Positions 1 through 11,002 of a stretch of DNA of 16,243 nucleotides are shown here, in pieces (positions within the stretch are counted from its first letter, which is position 1; each line of letters opens with the position of its first letter). The notes under the pieces were generated by a model. The model did not search any database. It was not told the origin of the DNA and saw only the letters and a list, made by a program, of their open reading frames with translations. The translations under genes were made by a program, and so were the position numbers. Origin of the DNA: Cylindrotheca closterium (Eukaryota > Bacillariophyta > Bacillariophyceae > Bacillariales > Bacillariaceae); assembly GCA_933822405.4 (NCBI GenBank), contig CAKOGP040001837.1:1-16243 (forward strand), in the 5' to 3' direction.

Positions 1-583
1 CTTCCATCGTTTCAGTATCAAATGCCGCAATTAGGTACTGTGTCAATTGACTATTATCTGAATTCATCGATGTGAAAATGCGAGAGAAACGGTCTTCACA
101 AGTTGTTGTCCCGGTATTGTCGTTAAATGGATCGTCATACCGGAGGCAGGGTTGGTTCCAAGCAGCAGGAAAACGTTCTTCCCATGCCATAAAAAGCGCG
201 TTACCCGTATGGATACAGTCATGACGTTCCAATGCTTCGTCGACAGCATCTCCTGAATATAAATTCTTCATCCACCACTCCGACAGGTTTGGAACAATGC
301 TGTCGTAATGTCCACTCCTGCGAGCTTCTCGTTTGGCGATTCGTTTTGCCTCAATCTCATCAGCCATGCGTTGCGCTTCATTGTCGTCCATAACACGCTT
401 CTCGTCAGTTTGGGTTTCAGACACCATCTTGGAATCGATGGGATCCCTGTCTTTAGGCTGGTGTAGGTCAATTTTCACTCGTTTCTTGACGGACTTTTTA
501 GCCACAGGGGTTGTTTTCATCTTAGACACGCCCGACTTTTTTGTCATCGCCGAGGATGCTTTCGCGTTGATAGATTTGCCCAT
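1..583 (-). CDS. Unrecognised open frame, C-terminus beyond left edge
   Basis: On the minus strand an open frame begins at the ATG at 583-581 and has no stop for 194 codons to the window edge. The start sits in the strong context CACCATGG. The first 40 or so residues are rich in Lys, Ser and Ala. A charged stretch follows at about residues 60-90 (many Glu, Arg and Lys, including EAKRIAKREARR) and looks helical, possibly a coiled coil. After that comes a more globular, Trp-containing part (SEWWMKNLY, FMAWEERFPAAW). I do not recognise the family. It lies directly downstream, on the same strand, of a decayed reverse transcriptase, so it could be a second ORF of some mobile element or a host gene with that element in its 5' region. 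The open frame is well supported; that it is a real gene is likely but unproven. Confidence 0.55.
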   Translation of the reverse strand, partial: MGKSINAKASSAMTKKSGVSKMKTTPVAKKSVKKRVKIDLHQPKDRDPIDSKMVSETQTDEKRVMDDNEAQRMADEIEAKRIAKREARRSGHYDSIVPNLSEWWMKNLYSGDAVDEALERHDCIHTGNALFMAWEERFPAAWNQPCLRYDDPFNDNTGTTTCEDRFSRIFTSMNSDNSQLTQYLIAAFDTETME

Positions 584-705
584 GGTGCGCCGGTGTTGAA
601 TGGTTGGCTTGGTGATAAATTCGAAAGTTTTCTACGTAAATTCAGTACTAGCGCTATGCGAGGCAGACTGGTTGGTTCTGCCGGAATGCGTGTTGTTTCG
701 TTTCT

Positions 706-1755
706 GAAATAATTTTTTCTATGCAGCTCTGAATTCATCATTTAGATCGTGCGCATGAGGTCCACCCAAATCTCGCCTGGTTTCTTCTCAATTGCAAAGT
801 TGAGCAAGTGGCACCACTGGGGTGGGACAAATCCTGTAGCAAAAGGGATGGAGCAAAAGATCGTGTCGCAGCAGGCAAGCAAGTTGGATGCTACTCCCGC
901 TTTGATATGGCCATTATGCAAGCCGTGTGGCTCCAAACCTTTGAGTTCCCCCATCTTACGCCAGAAGCTAACATGGTCTTCCAGATCCACTTCCAGTGGT
1001 TGGTCTTCCAAGCCCTCCGGCCGTCGGCAATGGTCCAGGAATGACACCAGGTAAGGATCCGCTGTCTCGCCTTCATAGAGCCCACGGAGCAGTGCTTGGC
1101 TGTTCCTTTTGGCATTGGGGCCATTGAAGTCGGAGTACAAAGGTTTAGTCATGGGTGGAGTTGAGTAGGGGTAGCGGGTCTGGTCATACCGGAGCCAGTT
1201 CTCTTGCATGCAGCCTTCTTTGACAAGACGTTTAGACTGGCATGTTACCCAATGGGAGGTACCATCCTGTGCCACCTGGGCCACTTTGATCTGCTGGAGG
1301 CCGCCAGAGAAGCCTTTGCCTTGAGCTTTCCGTCGCCGTCGGGTCTCTTCTTTTTGTGCCATCCGCTGGACTCGAGTCCGTCTGGTATGAGCTTTGATGT
1401 TGCCCTTCTTTGCTCTCTGGACCGCTGCCGATCGGGTCTCCAGATATTCCAGGCGCCACTGATGGGCACGCTTCCGCTTGACCTCTTTGTAGTCTTGATG
1501 TTCAATGTACCACTTTGCCTGCAGGTCAGCTTCTGACAATTTCCATGCATAGCTCAGCCCGGTCTTCTTCAACAAACGCCCGACCTTCCGTGAACTAGTT
1601 CTGACCTGTTTATGGCCCAAGATAAGGAGCTGGTAAAGGTGCAGCCTATCCCATTTCTGCTGCATTTGTGGTGACCAGTGAACCTTACCCATCGACACTT
1701 TCCGGCAGTTGCGCTCAGCCTTTCGGCGGATCTCTTAGGCCTGGCGATGAATGGT
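706..1755 (-). pseudogene. Reverse transcriptase part of a decayed endonuclease/RT retroelement
   Basis: The minus frame read from 1755 down to 706 resembles the linker and N-terminal RT region of endonuclease-type (LINE-like) retroelement proteins I associate with diatoms. Recognisable pieces are KAERNCRK followed by GKVHWSP, a basic helical linker (many Arg/Lys, about 1350-1500), QENWLRYDQT, HNGHIKAG, ATGFVPPQW and EKKPGEIWVDLMRTI. The frame is broken by TAA at 1737-1735 and TAA at 744-742. Similarity (MMNSELHRKN) continues in the same frame past the second stop and then fades near 706. The RT palm motifs with the catalytic Asp residues are absent, so this is a truncated, dead fragment. The copia element at 1761-8630 separates it from its upstream part at 8636-8860. 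I infer the family from motif order alone. Confidence 0.6.
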
Positions 1756-1760
1756 GTTGA
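1756..1760. repeat. Target-site duplication GTTGA (left)
   Basis: GTTGA directly precedes the TGTTGG start of the 5' LTR and recurs directly after the TGACA end of the 3' LTR at 8631-8635. Five bases is the usual duplication length for Ty1/copia integration. Confidence 0.9.
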
Positions 1761-2226
1761 TGTTGGTGAAATGGGATCTTAATAGATAAAAGAACAGTCG
1801 AACATGTCGGACAGTGAAGTCGGACATTGGTGATGTCGAACACGGACAGAAGTACGGTTCGAGTACGTACAGAGATGGATAAGTATTGAAGGTAGATCTA
1901 CTCTGTGACTAGTTCGTGAAGAACATGTGCGTATGTGCTTTATACGCCGCGACAGCTGGTAAGAGCTGACGCAGACGGCTTCCGGAAGAGATTTTTCGTA
2001 CCTGCTTGTGGAGATCATTCTTGATCGACTTCTGGCAAGAATAGCAGTAGAACAAGATCGAATAGGAAGTGGTGAGACTGTTCATCCGCAGGTTGAAGCC
2101 CAGCATCACTGGCACCTGTTCCTATTGTAGGCAATCCATAGCCGACGTAGATTTGAGCTCAGTATACTCCAGAGGTAGCTAGAGCGTTGAGGCTCTCATT
2201 ACAGCTATGGAGTTGATTATCTGACA
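1761..2226 (+). repeat. 5' LTR of the copia element
   Basis: It begins TGTTGGTGAAATGG and ends TTATCTGACA, giving canonical TG...CA termini, and it matches 8161-8630 along its whole length. A TATA-like TTTATAC lies near 1940. This copy keeps about 23 CpG dinucleotides by hand count, more than its partner. Confidence 0.92.
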
Positions 2227-2283
2227 GTCGATCAACAAAAGTAATTTTTGAACATTGCAAAGTAGGAGGGACTACAGAGCAAG

Positions 2284-4443
<2,160 letters not shown>

Positions 4444-6243
4444 AACGGATTGTATACTTTCGTGCCCGATGGTAGGGCAGAGAGTGATGAAGGATCCAAA
4501 TACTCTGAATGTGAATACAGAGAATGCGAAAATTGTGACTGTGACGCAATTGGTGTTGCACACACTGAATGCCATAAATGTGGTGTTATTTTCTGTGGTA
4601 GAATTTTAAAAATTAGCTATTCCGATTCCGATTATTGTGGCATACAGACTGTACGGAAGAAAATCAAAGGCTTCACTGATAAACAAGTTGAGCGGGCTAA
4701 TCGCGCACAATCAGTGTATCATATGGCTGGTGCACCAGGCGTGCAAGCGTTTTGTATTGCAGTAAGATCTGGTTTGTTCAAGAACTGCAATGTGAATTAA
4801 GAAGATGCAATCATTGCCGAAAAGATATATGGACCTGGTTCTTCGGTCCTAAAAGGAAAGACGAAGCGTCCCACACCTGAAGGAGTGCGGGATGACTGGA
4901 TAGAAATACCAAAGGAGTTATTAATGCACAATCTGAGTGTTGTGCTGCACATTGATCTTGTTTTTGTTAACAATTCATTTGGACTCACGACCATTGATGG
5001 GAGTGTGAGATGCCGGTGCTACATACCCTTGGCTTCACGATCCAAAACGGCATTGTATGACGCAATCGATAAATGCTTTCGACTCTATAATGCACGTGAT
5101 CCAAAAGCGGAACGAAATAATCAGCATTTAAAAGCACTGTTTCGGGTTCACTTTCACCAAATGCCATTCAAGGCGATTCCAAAGAAGTTAACTGTGGCAC
5201 TTATGGCACGAGTCGCAAAAATATCCAACTACTATCCGGCAAAAGGTGGGTTGTCTGCATACTACAGCCCGCATATGATTATGCATCAACGAATGGTTGA
5301 TGCCTCTAAAGAATTTGTCTCTGAGATTGGTGCATATGTCCATGGATATGGCCATGACACCACAAATAATATGGCTGCTCGAACGATCGAAGGTGTTTAC
5401 ATGGGGCCCACCGACGATATTCAAGAAGGACACCGTATCTATGATCTGAACACAAAGTGCAAGGCACGACGTGCGAAAATCAAGGTTCTTCCGATGACTG
5501 ACCAAGTCATCAAGATTATAGAAGAAGACACAAGGTTGGAAGGAGTGACGGAATTGCGCACCTATTCCAAGCATAATGGCAAGCTAATCTTTGATGGTGA
5601 TTTGCTTGAAGGAGTGGACCCAGATGAACTGTGGGATGAAAACTACGTACCAGTAAACAAAATCGAAAGACTGAGTGATGTAACCCTCCGAAATGAAAAT
5701 ATTCCAGATGACGAACTTGATGAATTACTAATGGATGCTGAAGCAGACATCATGGAAGCGAGGTTCAACAGGGACAGAAACCCAAGATACGATAGCGAGG
5801 CAAATCAATATGAAGATGAGCTAGAGGACAAAATGTTCGACAGAATGTTCAAGAAGATTAAGGCTAAACAAGATGCTGAAGATCTGATGGACAAAGACTA
5901 CCAAGAACACAAATGGATAAATGCCAATGAGGACATGGACTATGAAGACGAATACGAGTCTGAACTAGACAATGAAGAGACCAAGCAAATGTTAGACGAA
6001 CTGGCAGCTGAGTTAGTGGAACTTAGAAAACCAGACGAAGAAGAGGTTCTGTTCGAATTTGATGACGACACACAAGAAGATGTGGCAGTTGAATCAGAAG
6101 AGGAAGATGGTGTCGCTCGCGCAGGAGTGAGATTCGCGGACACAGATGATAATGAGTCCGACACCAAAGGAATTGTGAGAAGCTACAGTGATGACAGTGT
6201 TGAAGTTGGAGCGAAACGGGTACTTCGCCCAAGACACAATTGA
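4444..6243 (+). pseudogene. Integrase region of copia pol, broken
   Basis: This continues the gag frame after TGA 4441. A Cys/His-rich stretch (ECENCDCDAIG, AHTECHKCG) lies near 4510-4590 and may be the remnant of the integrase zinc-binding domain. A region typical of diatom copia integrase follows (FTDKQVERANRAQSVYHMAG, NCNVN-stop-EDAIIAEKIYGPG), broken by TAA 4798-4800. The catalytic core keeps the first Asp (LHIDLVFVNN, about 4950) and the Glu in PKAERNNQ (about 5105). The segment between them, which should hold the second Asp, is missing: the sequence jumps from DKCFRLYNAR to DPKAERN. HQMPFKAIPKK and YYPAKGGLSAYYSP mark the C-terminal part of the core. From about 5700 to 6200 there is a strongly acidic linker (many Asp and Glu) ending in RPRHN before TGA 6241. 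Confidence 0.8.
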
Positions 6244-8069
6244 TCCTACTTCTCACAAGGGGTAAAAATGAGACCCACTGAGAGATACAGAAGAGAGAAA
6301 TCAAGATTTGGACAGGCATACCTGCAAAGAAGGAATCCGCCTGTGCCAAACGTTTTGAGAAACAGGCGTGCAATGAGAAGAAAAGCACGAATGAAAAGGC
6401 TCCGAGTCTCGCTGTATCAAGCGATTAAGAAACGAATTGACACGTGAAGAAATGGAGCATAGTTGCAAAGAAACCTTAAGTACGAGCGTTCCATCCGAGA
6501 ACGCATGCACAATTTGGCATTCCAACAAGTCGGGAACACCAACAAAGGCGAATATGACGCTGACGAAGCGTTGGTAGTCGCTCGTGTTATTCAACAAATG
6601 CGTGAGGGTGTCAACGGTGGTATCAATGGGCAAGACGGAGTCTCGTTCATTCAGCAATACTATCTGAATAAAGGACTGAAGATATTCAAGGAGCGAGGTA
6701 AAGACGCGGCCATGAAAGAACTTGACCAACTGATCAAGCGCAGTTGCTGGACACCGATCAGTATTGAGAAACTAAGACCGACCGAAAGAAAGAAGGCCAT
6801 AGATGCAATGATGCTACTGGCCGAAAAGAATGATGGCGTGACAATCACGCTGTGTATTCAAAGGTAATAAGACCCGGGATTGGTTGTCTTGTGAGGACAC
6901 TGCAAGTCCCACAGCTTTGCATGAAGCTATTATCTGCACGGGTGTAATTGATGCCCACAAAGGTAGAAACGTCATGTCAATGGATATACCTAACGCGTTT
7001 ATCCAAACATTGATGCCCGAGCAGGAAGAAGGAGAAGATCGAGTAATAATGAAAATTACTGGATTGCTGGTTGACTACATGATTGACCTAGATCCGACGT
7101 ATCGGGATTTTGTAGTAATCAAAAATGGACGTTGAGTGATCTATGTTGTGATCCTCCGTGCTATTTCTGGGATGTTACAGGCTTCCTTGCTATGGTACCA
7201 AAATCTGAGGGCATCGCTGGAAGAATACGGATTTGTATTCAAAGAAAGGCAAGCTGAAGATTCAAATGGACGATTATGTTCAAAGAATGCTCGACAAGTT
7301 TTCTGTCAAGTTTAAAGAGGATGACAAACAGGAAAAACCTGCTGGCAATAATTTGCTGGAGGTAGGAAAAGGAAAACTATTGGATAAAGACCAACAGACC
7401 AAGTTTCACAGGTTTGTTGCAAAACATTTGTTTTTGACCCAACGCGCGCGTCTGGATATGCATCCGACGGTGGCAATTTTGGCATCATGAGTTCAAAATC
7501 CAAATCAGAGTGATTGGCATAAACTCGTGAGACTTATGAGATACATGCACTCTACCAATAAATGGCATCTCACGCTGAGCGCTGACAACCTTCGTGTAAT
7601 GAAGTGGTATGTTGATGCGTCTTTTGCGGTTCACCCTGACTTCAAGAGTCACACAGGAGGAGTGATGACCATGGGTGGTGGAGCTATTCAGGCTATGTCC
7701 AAGAAACAGAAGCTAAACAGCCGCAGCAGTACACATGCGGAACTAATCGGAGTAGATGATGCAATCACACAAGTGTTGTGGACACGCATGTTCATGGAAG
7801 AATAGGGTTATCCGATTGAGAAGAATATCTTGTACCAAGACAATATGAGCTCTATTCTCCTCAAAAAGAACGGGAGATCAAGTGCAGGAAAGAGAAGCCG
7901 CGCATTGAACATCCGTTATTTCTTTGTCACTGATCAGGTTGAGAAAGGAAATCTCACAATCGAACACATGCCGACCGATGACATGTGGGGGGATTATATG
8001 ACAAAACCTTTGGAAGGGGAAAAGTTCCGCAAATTTTGGGCATTGATCCAAGGAGATCAGGAAGATTAG
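6244..8069 (+). pseudogene. Reverse transcriptase and RNase H region of copia pol, broken
   Basis: Basic lead-in sequence (AMRRKARMKRLR) is followed by TGA 6445 and TAG 6460, then the RT N-terminal part (EYDADEALVVARVIQQ, FIQQYYLNKGLKIFKERG, RSCWTPISI). The frame changes near 6850. RT motif A, MDIPNAFIQT, lies at about 6980-7010. After TGA 7133 come ILRAISGMLQASLLWYQ and LEEYGFVF. Near 7230 the sequence jumps straight to YSKKGKLKIQMDDYVQRML, with loss of the block that carries the YVDD active site. RNase H is well kept: WYVDASFAVHPDFKSHTGG (about 7608), SRSSTHAELIGVDDA (about 7722) and, after TAG 7803, YQDNMSSILL with RALNIRYFFVTDQV. The end is TAG 8067-8069. Without YVDD the polymerase cannot work. 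Confidence 0.82.
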
Positions 8070-8149
8070 ATATGCCCGTCTTGGGTTATATATATACCTT
8101 ACATATTGAATGAAGAAAGGATTTGTTCTCGCAACTGGAGTTGTCGAAA

Positions 8150-8160
8150 CGACAGGAGTG
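8150..8160 (+). promoter_or_regulatory. Polypurine-tract-like sequence before the 3' LTR
   Basis: CGACAGGAGTG lies immediately before the 3' LTR, where the plus-strand primer of an LTR element is expected. The small LTR element at 11003-11505 has the similar GAAGGAGTG in the same place, which supports the call. The stretch 8070-8149 between the RNase H stop and this site is noncoding and includes a TATA-rich run (TTATATATATACC). Confidence 0.5.
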
Positions 8161-8630
8161 TGTTGGTGAAATGGGATCTTAATAGATAAAAGAACAGTCG
8201 AACATGTCGGACAGTGAAGTCGGACATTGGTGATGTGGAAGATGGACAGAAGTACGGTTTGAGTACGTACAGAGATAGATAAGTATTGAAGGTAGATCTA
8301 GTTCTGTGACTAGTTGGTGAAGAACATGTGCGTATGTGCTTTATACGCCGCGACAGCTGGTGAGAGCTGACGCAGATGGCTTCTGGAAAAAGAGATTTTT
8401 TGTACCTGCTTGTGGAGATCATTGTTGATCAACTTCTGGCAAGAATAGCAGTAGAATAAGATCTAATAGGAAGTGGTGAGACTGTTCATCTGCAGGTTGA
8501 AGCTCAGCATCACTGGCACCTGTTCCTATTGTAGGCAATCCATAGCCGACGTAGATTTGAGCTCAGTATACTCCAGAGGTAGCTAGAGCGTTGAGGCTCT
8601 CATTACAGCTACGGAGTTGATTATCTGACA
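8161..8630 (+). repeat. 3' LTR of the copia element
   Basis: It matches 1761-2226 with about 18 substitutions and a few short indels, with the same TGTTGG start and TGACA end. It has lost CpG sites compared with the 5' LTR: about 14 against 23 by hand count. Confidence 0.92.
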
Positions 8631-8635
8631 GTTGA
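8631..8635. repeat. Target-site duplication GTTGA (right)
   Basis: It is identical to 1756-1760 and abuts the 3' LTR. If the element and one copy are left out, the interrupted minus-strand frame becomes continuous (QDQFN then TIHRQA). Confidence 0.9.
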
Positions 8636-8860
8636 ATTGATCTTGCTGATTCGCTGTAAGGTAACTGTCCTGGACCAAAATATCCTCCGCTAATTGGGTC
8701 AAGCGTTGGATAAGGCGAAAATGCCAGTAATATAGCGGTCCACAGACCGGCCATCAGCCAGTGTCAACCGGCGTGGTTGGAAGGAAGGAAAGGTCACCAG
8801 TGGGGCCCCCAGAGTCGCTTCCAGGTCAATGTCAATCCAGAGTCCCATGTGGTCCGACTT
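8636..8860 (-). pseudogene. Endonuclease tail and linker of the interrupted retroelement
   Basis: Read on the minus strand, SDHMGLWIDIDLEATLG (starting about 8857) has the Ser-Asp-His motif that ends the AP-endonuclease-like (endonuclease/exonuclease/phosphatase) domain. LTLADGRSVDRYITGIFAL follows. A frame change near 8705 leads into QRLTQLAEDILVQDSYLTA, a helical linker that runs up to the GTTGA site and on into the RT fragment at 1755. The rest of the endonuclease domain, upstream of SDH, is absent and replaced by another element's gag, so only the tail survives. The family call rests on the SDH motif, the linker composition and continuity with the RT part. Confidence 0.55.
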
Positions 8861-9698
8861 AAATAGTTTGTCTGAAGATCCAGCATCAGAGGAGCTGTTC
8901 TTGTTCGATTGCTGTTGCATAGAAATCCTGTTGCAAGAACGGCTTCAAAGATATCATCCTTGAACTTGTTTTGAGCAGCAGTATCGGTGCTAGCAATAGC
9001 AGCATATGCTTTTGTCTTGACTGCAAAATCTTGGAACCAGGCCACGCCATATAGATCTTGCAGGACTTCAGCCTGTCTCAAGAATCGTTCCTTGAAATGC
9101 ATTCGGTTGTCCCTTGCTTCATAGCAAAGAACTTTTGATTTGCTTCCTAGAAATCCAAGAAATCATATTCAGCATCAGCACTCTTCTTCATGAATCATTC
9201 AATACTTTTCAAGAGTTCGATCGGATCTTCAAGAGTAGTCGTGAAATTGGCTTCACCTCGAAGCTTGATATCCATCGCCTTCGTCACAAACTTCAGCATG
9301 ATGTTTGATTTGACGGTTCTCTTGTTTGTCTTGAACTAGGCTGATCTTTGCATGTTCTTGTCAAGATTTGCAGAATAGAGAATCTTGTTTTGAGCCATCT
9401 CTGTTTCTCTTGCAACAGCTTCAGTTTGAGTTGGAGCGTTCAATCTTGGAGCGATCGCATTGAAGTTGATCGACTTTCCATCTTGAATTGATTTCACCAT
9501 GTCTTCTGAACATTTCATTCCAGAAGCTTGGATGTAGTCAATCACTCTTTCCTCGGCATCTTCGTACGACGATCTTGCCTTTCCATCGTTTTCATCTTTC
9601 GTTGAAAATAGATGTTTCACAACTGTTGAACTCGAGTTGCTCTTGACTTTCTGAGGAGTCACACGTCCTCTTCCACCACCGGATGAAGAACGTCCCAT
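8861..9698 (-). pseudogene. Decayed copia-type gag, second element
   Basis: Starting from ATG 9698, a minus frame begins MGRSSSGGGRGRVTPQK and is open for 120 codons to TAG 9338-9336. Similarity carries on in the same frame (SNIMLKFVTKAMDIKLRGEA, LEDPIELLKSIE) past that stop, TGA 9197-9195 and TAG 9149-9147. A single-base frame change near 9103 leads to MHFKERFLRQAEVLQDLYG, WFQDFAVKTKAYAAIAS and FKDDIFEAVLATGFLCNSN, which resemble the capsid part of diatom copia Gag. It ends abruptly near 8860 at the endonuclease tail. No zinc knuckle, protease or pol of this element is present. It differs from the gag at 2284, so it belongs to another family. The Gag assignment is by resemblance. Confidence 0.55.
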
Positions 9699-9911
9699 TG
9701 TCAACGAATCACTCACTCCTTTGTAGATAAGGCAGTGCTGTTCTTGACGTAAATTTGTTTTGTTGCCTTTTGTGATTGAATGTTAGAATAAAGCAAAATG
9801 TGCTCTATCGTGAGTGCCTTTAGCGCTCAGAACAAACTCTCTGCAATCTAAATTCGTAATTGATTGTACAACACTTTCACGACAATAGTTCTCCTGTGTC
9901 TAGGTATACTT
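9699..9911. other. Leader upstream of the second gag; no gene seen
   Basis: 213 bp of AT-rich noncoding sequence lie between the gag start and an LTR fragment. I see no LTR terminus or primer binding site belonging to the second gag here. The right boundary is sharp: the next base starts TGTTGGGAATTC. Confidence 0.4.
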
Positions 9912-10023
9912 TGTTGGGAATTCACGTGCGCGTGTAAGAACTAATGAAGTACTGTTGGGACTAGCAAAGTACTTGTGGAAAAATCCAGGTTTATATGGAT
10001 TAAAAGTGGTCTTCAGGCGTGAC
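9912..10023 (+). repeat. 112-bp LTR fragment, direct copy of 11369-11480
   Basis: The 112 bases from TGTTGGGAATTC to CAGGCGTGAC are identical to the first 112 bases of the LTR at 11369, and appear inverted at 12519-12630. The left edge coincides exactly with the LTR's TG end, so it looks like the true edge of an insertion. The right edge is cut short and joins exon 2 sequence of the CRAL-TRIO copy, with the two bases AC shared at the join. Confidence 0.85.
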
Positions 10024-10602
10024 TATTCCGGACTATATTTCCATGGATTGACAAAAGATGGACGCCCAATCTTGTGGGTCCGAACCAATCGCATGCCTTG
10101 GTATCCCGATGTTGATGCGCAATGCAATGCTCTCATTACACTGGCCGATGCAGGCATCAGAGCCATGCCAGAAGGTGTTACCGACTTCATATGCATTTCT
10201 GATTCCTCTTACCCTCCCCCGCCGAATCCAACCTTTCTTATCAAGTTGCTGAAGGCATTGGTCAAGGGGTATCCTGATCGTTTAAACGCGCTCTGGTCGG
10301 CCCCTGTGTCGTCAGTGATTCAGTTTGTCATGAATCTTCTTCTCCCCCTGATGCCTGGACGACTAGCTTCCAAGGTTGTCTTGCTCAATCTTGATGGCGT
10401 CCGTGACAAACTCAAGGACATCTTGATGAATGGGGAAGAAGACATTCCTACGTTTTTTGGCGGGTCTTGCCAGCACGATAAGTTTTATCCCGAAGAGTCC
10501 TCTGCCGAAAATCGAGGCAAGGGGAGTCTTAAGTTTGACTACTTTGGAATGGTTGATCGGCTAGTGCAAGCACGCAAAGAGTTTGAAGCAAGCAAGAAAT
10601 AA
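10022..10602 (+). pseudogene. 5'-truncated copy of the CRAL-TRIO gene
   Basis: This is an inverted, unmutated copy of the last 581 bp of the gene at 13397-14555. It begins inside exon 2 (at about residue 156 of the parent) and ends at the same TAA. It keeps the lipid-binding half of the domain (LYFHGLTKDGRPILW, KGYPDRLNALW, IPTFFGG) but has no exon 1, no N-terminal helical region and no promoter of its own. The first in-frame ATG is at 10093 (MPWYPD), which would give a 169-residue C-terminal piece. The frame stays open into the upstream LTR fragment, but without an ATG. Because the noncoding 3' flank is copied too, this arose at DNA level and not by retrocopying. Confidence 0.85.
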
Positions 10603-11002
10603 GTGTCAGCTTCAAAATACATCAAAGACAAATTTCCTTGTAGTATGCATCCCTTTTATTATGAACTTCATTGATTGCTCTTCCTTTTGAAGATTCTAAA
10701 TGGGACATACGTACTATTGTATTTCTTTTCTGCAAAGTGGCCCGTCTTCTTTTCTCAGGGCAGCTTTGCTTACTAAGTGACCTTACAACTAAGGTCTAGT
10801 TCTGTACCCAACTGAAGGGTAGAGTCCCAATACCTTGGGCCTGTTCTTTGGGCTGTTTCCATCTTCCCCTCTATCATTATCATTTCATTTTGTATCAAAG
10901 TGTACTCACAAAGGTGGCCTTACATCCACCATTCTTTTGAGAGGTGGTTCTTGACACATCATGCGATTCAAACTCATCGTGTGTCAGACTTGACGAAACG
11001 GC
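10603..11002. other. 3' flank of the CRAL-TRIO copy; no gene seen
   Basis: This is 400 bp of noncoding sequence, repeated in inverse at 12997-13396. There are AT-rich stretches after the stop codon that could hold the 3' UTR of the parent gene, but no distinct polyadenylation signal or RNA gene is apparent. Confidence 0.5.

Noticed and set aside
742..1054. Plus-strand frames opposite the RT fragment, such as 749-1054 and 1204-1536
   Set aside because: They are shadows of the minus-strand RT frame, which has recognisable motifs in order.
9955..10602. 215-residue gene made of LTR sequence fused to the CRAL-TRIO domain
   Set aside because: The frame starts at TTG, not ATG; the first in-frame ATG is inside the domain. 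It is a truncated copy, not a new fusion gene.
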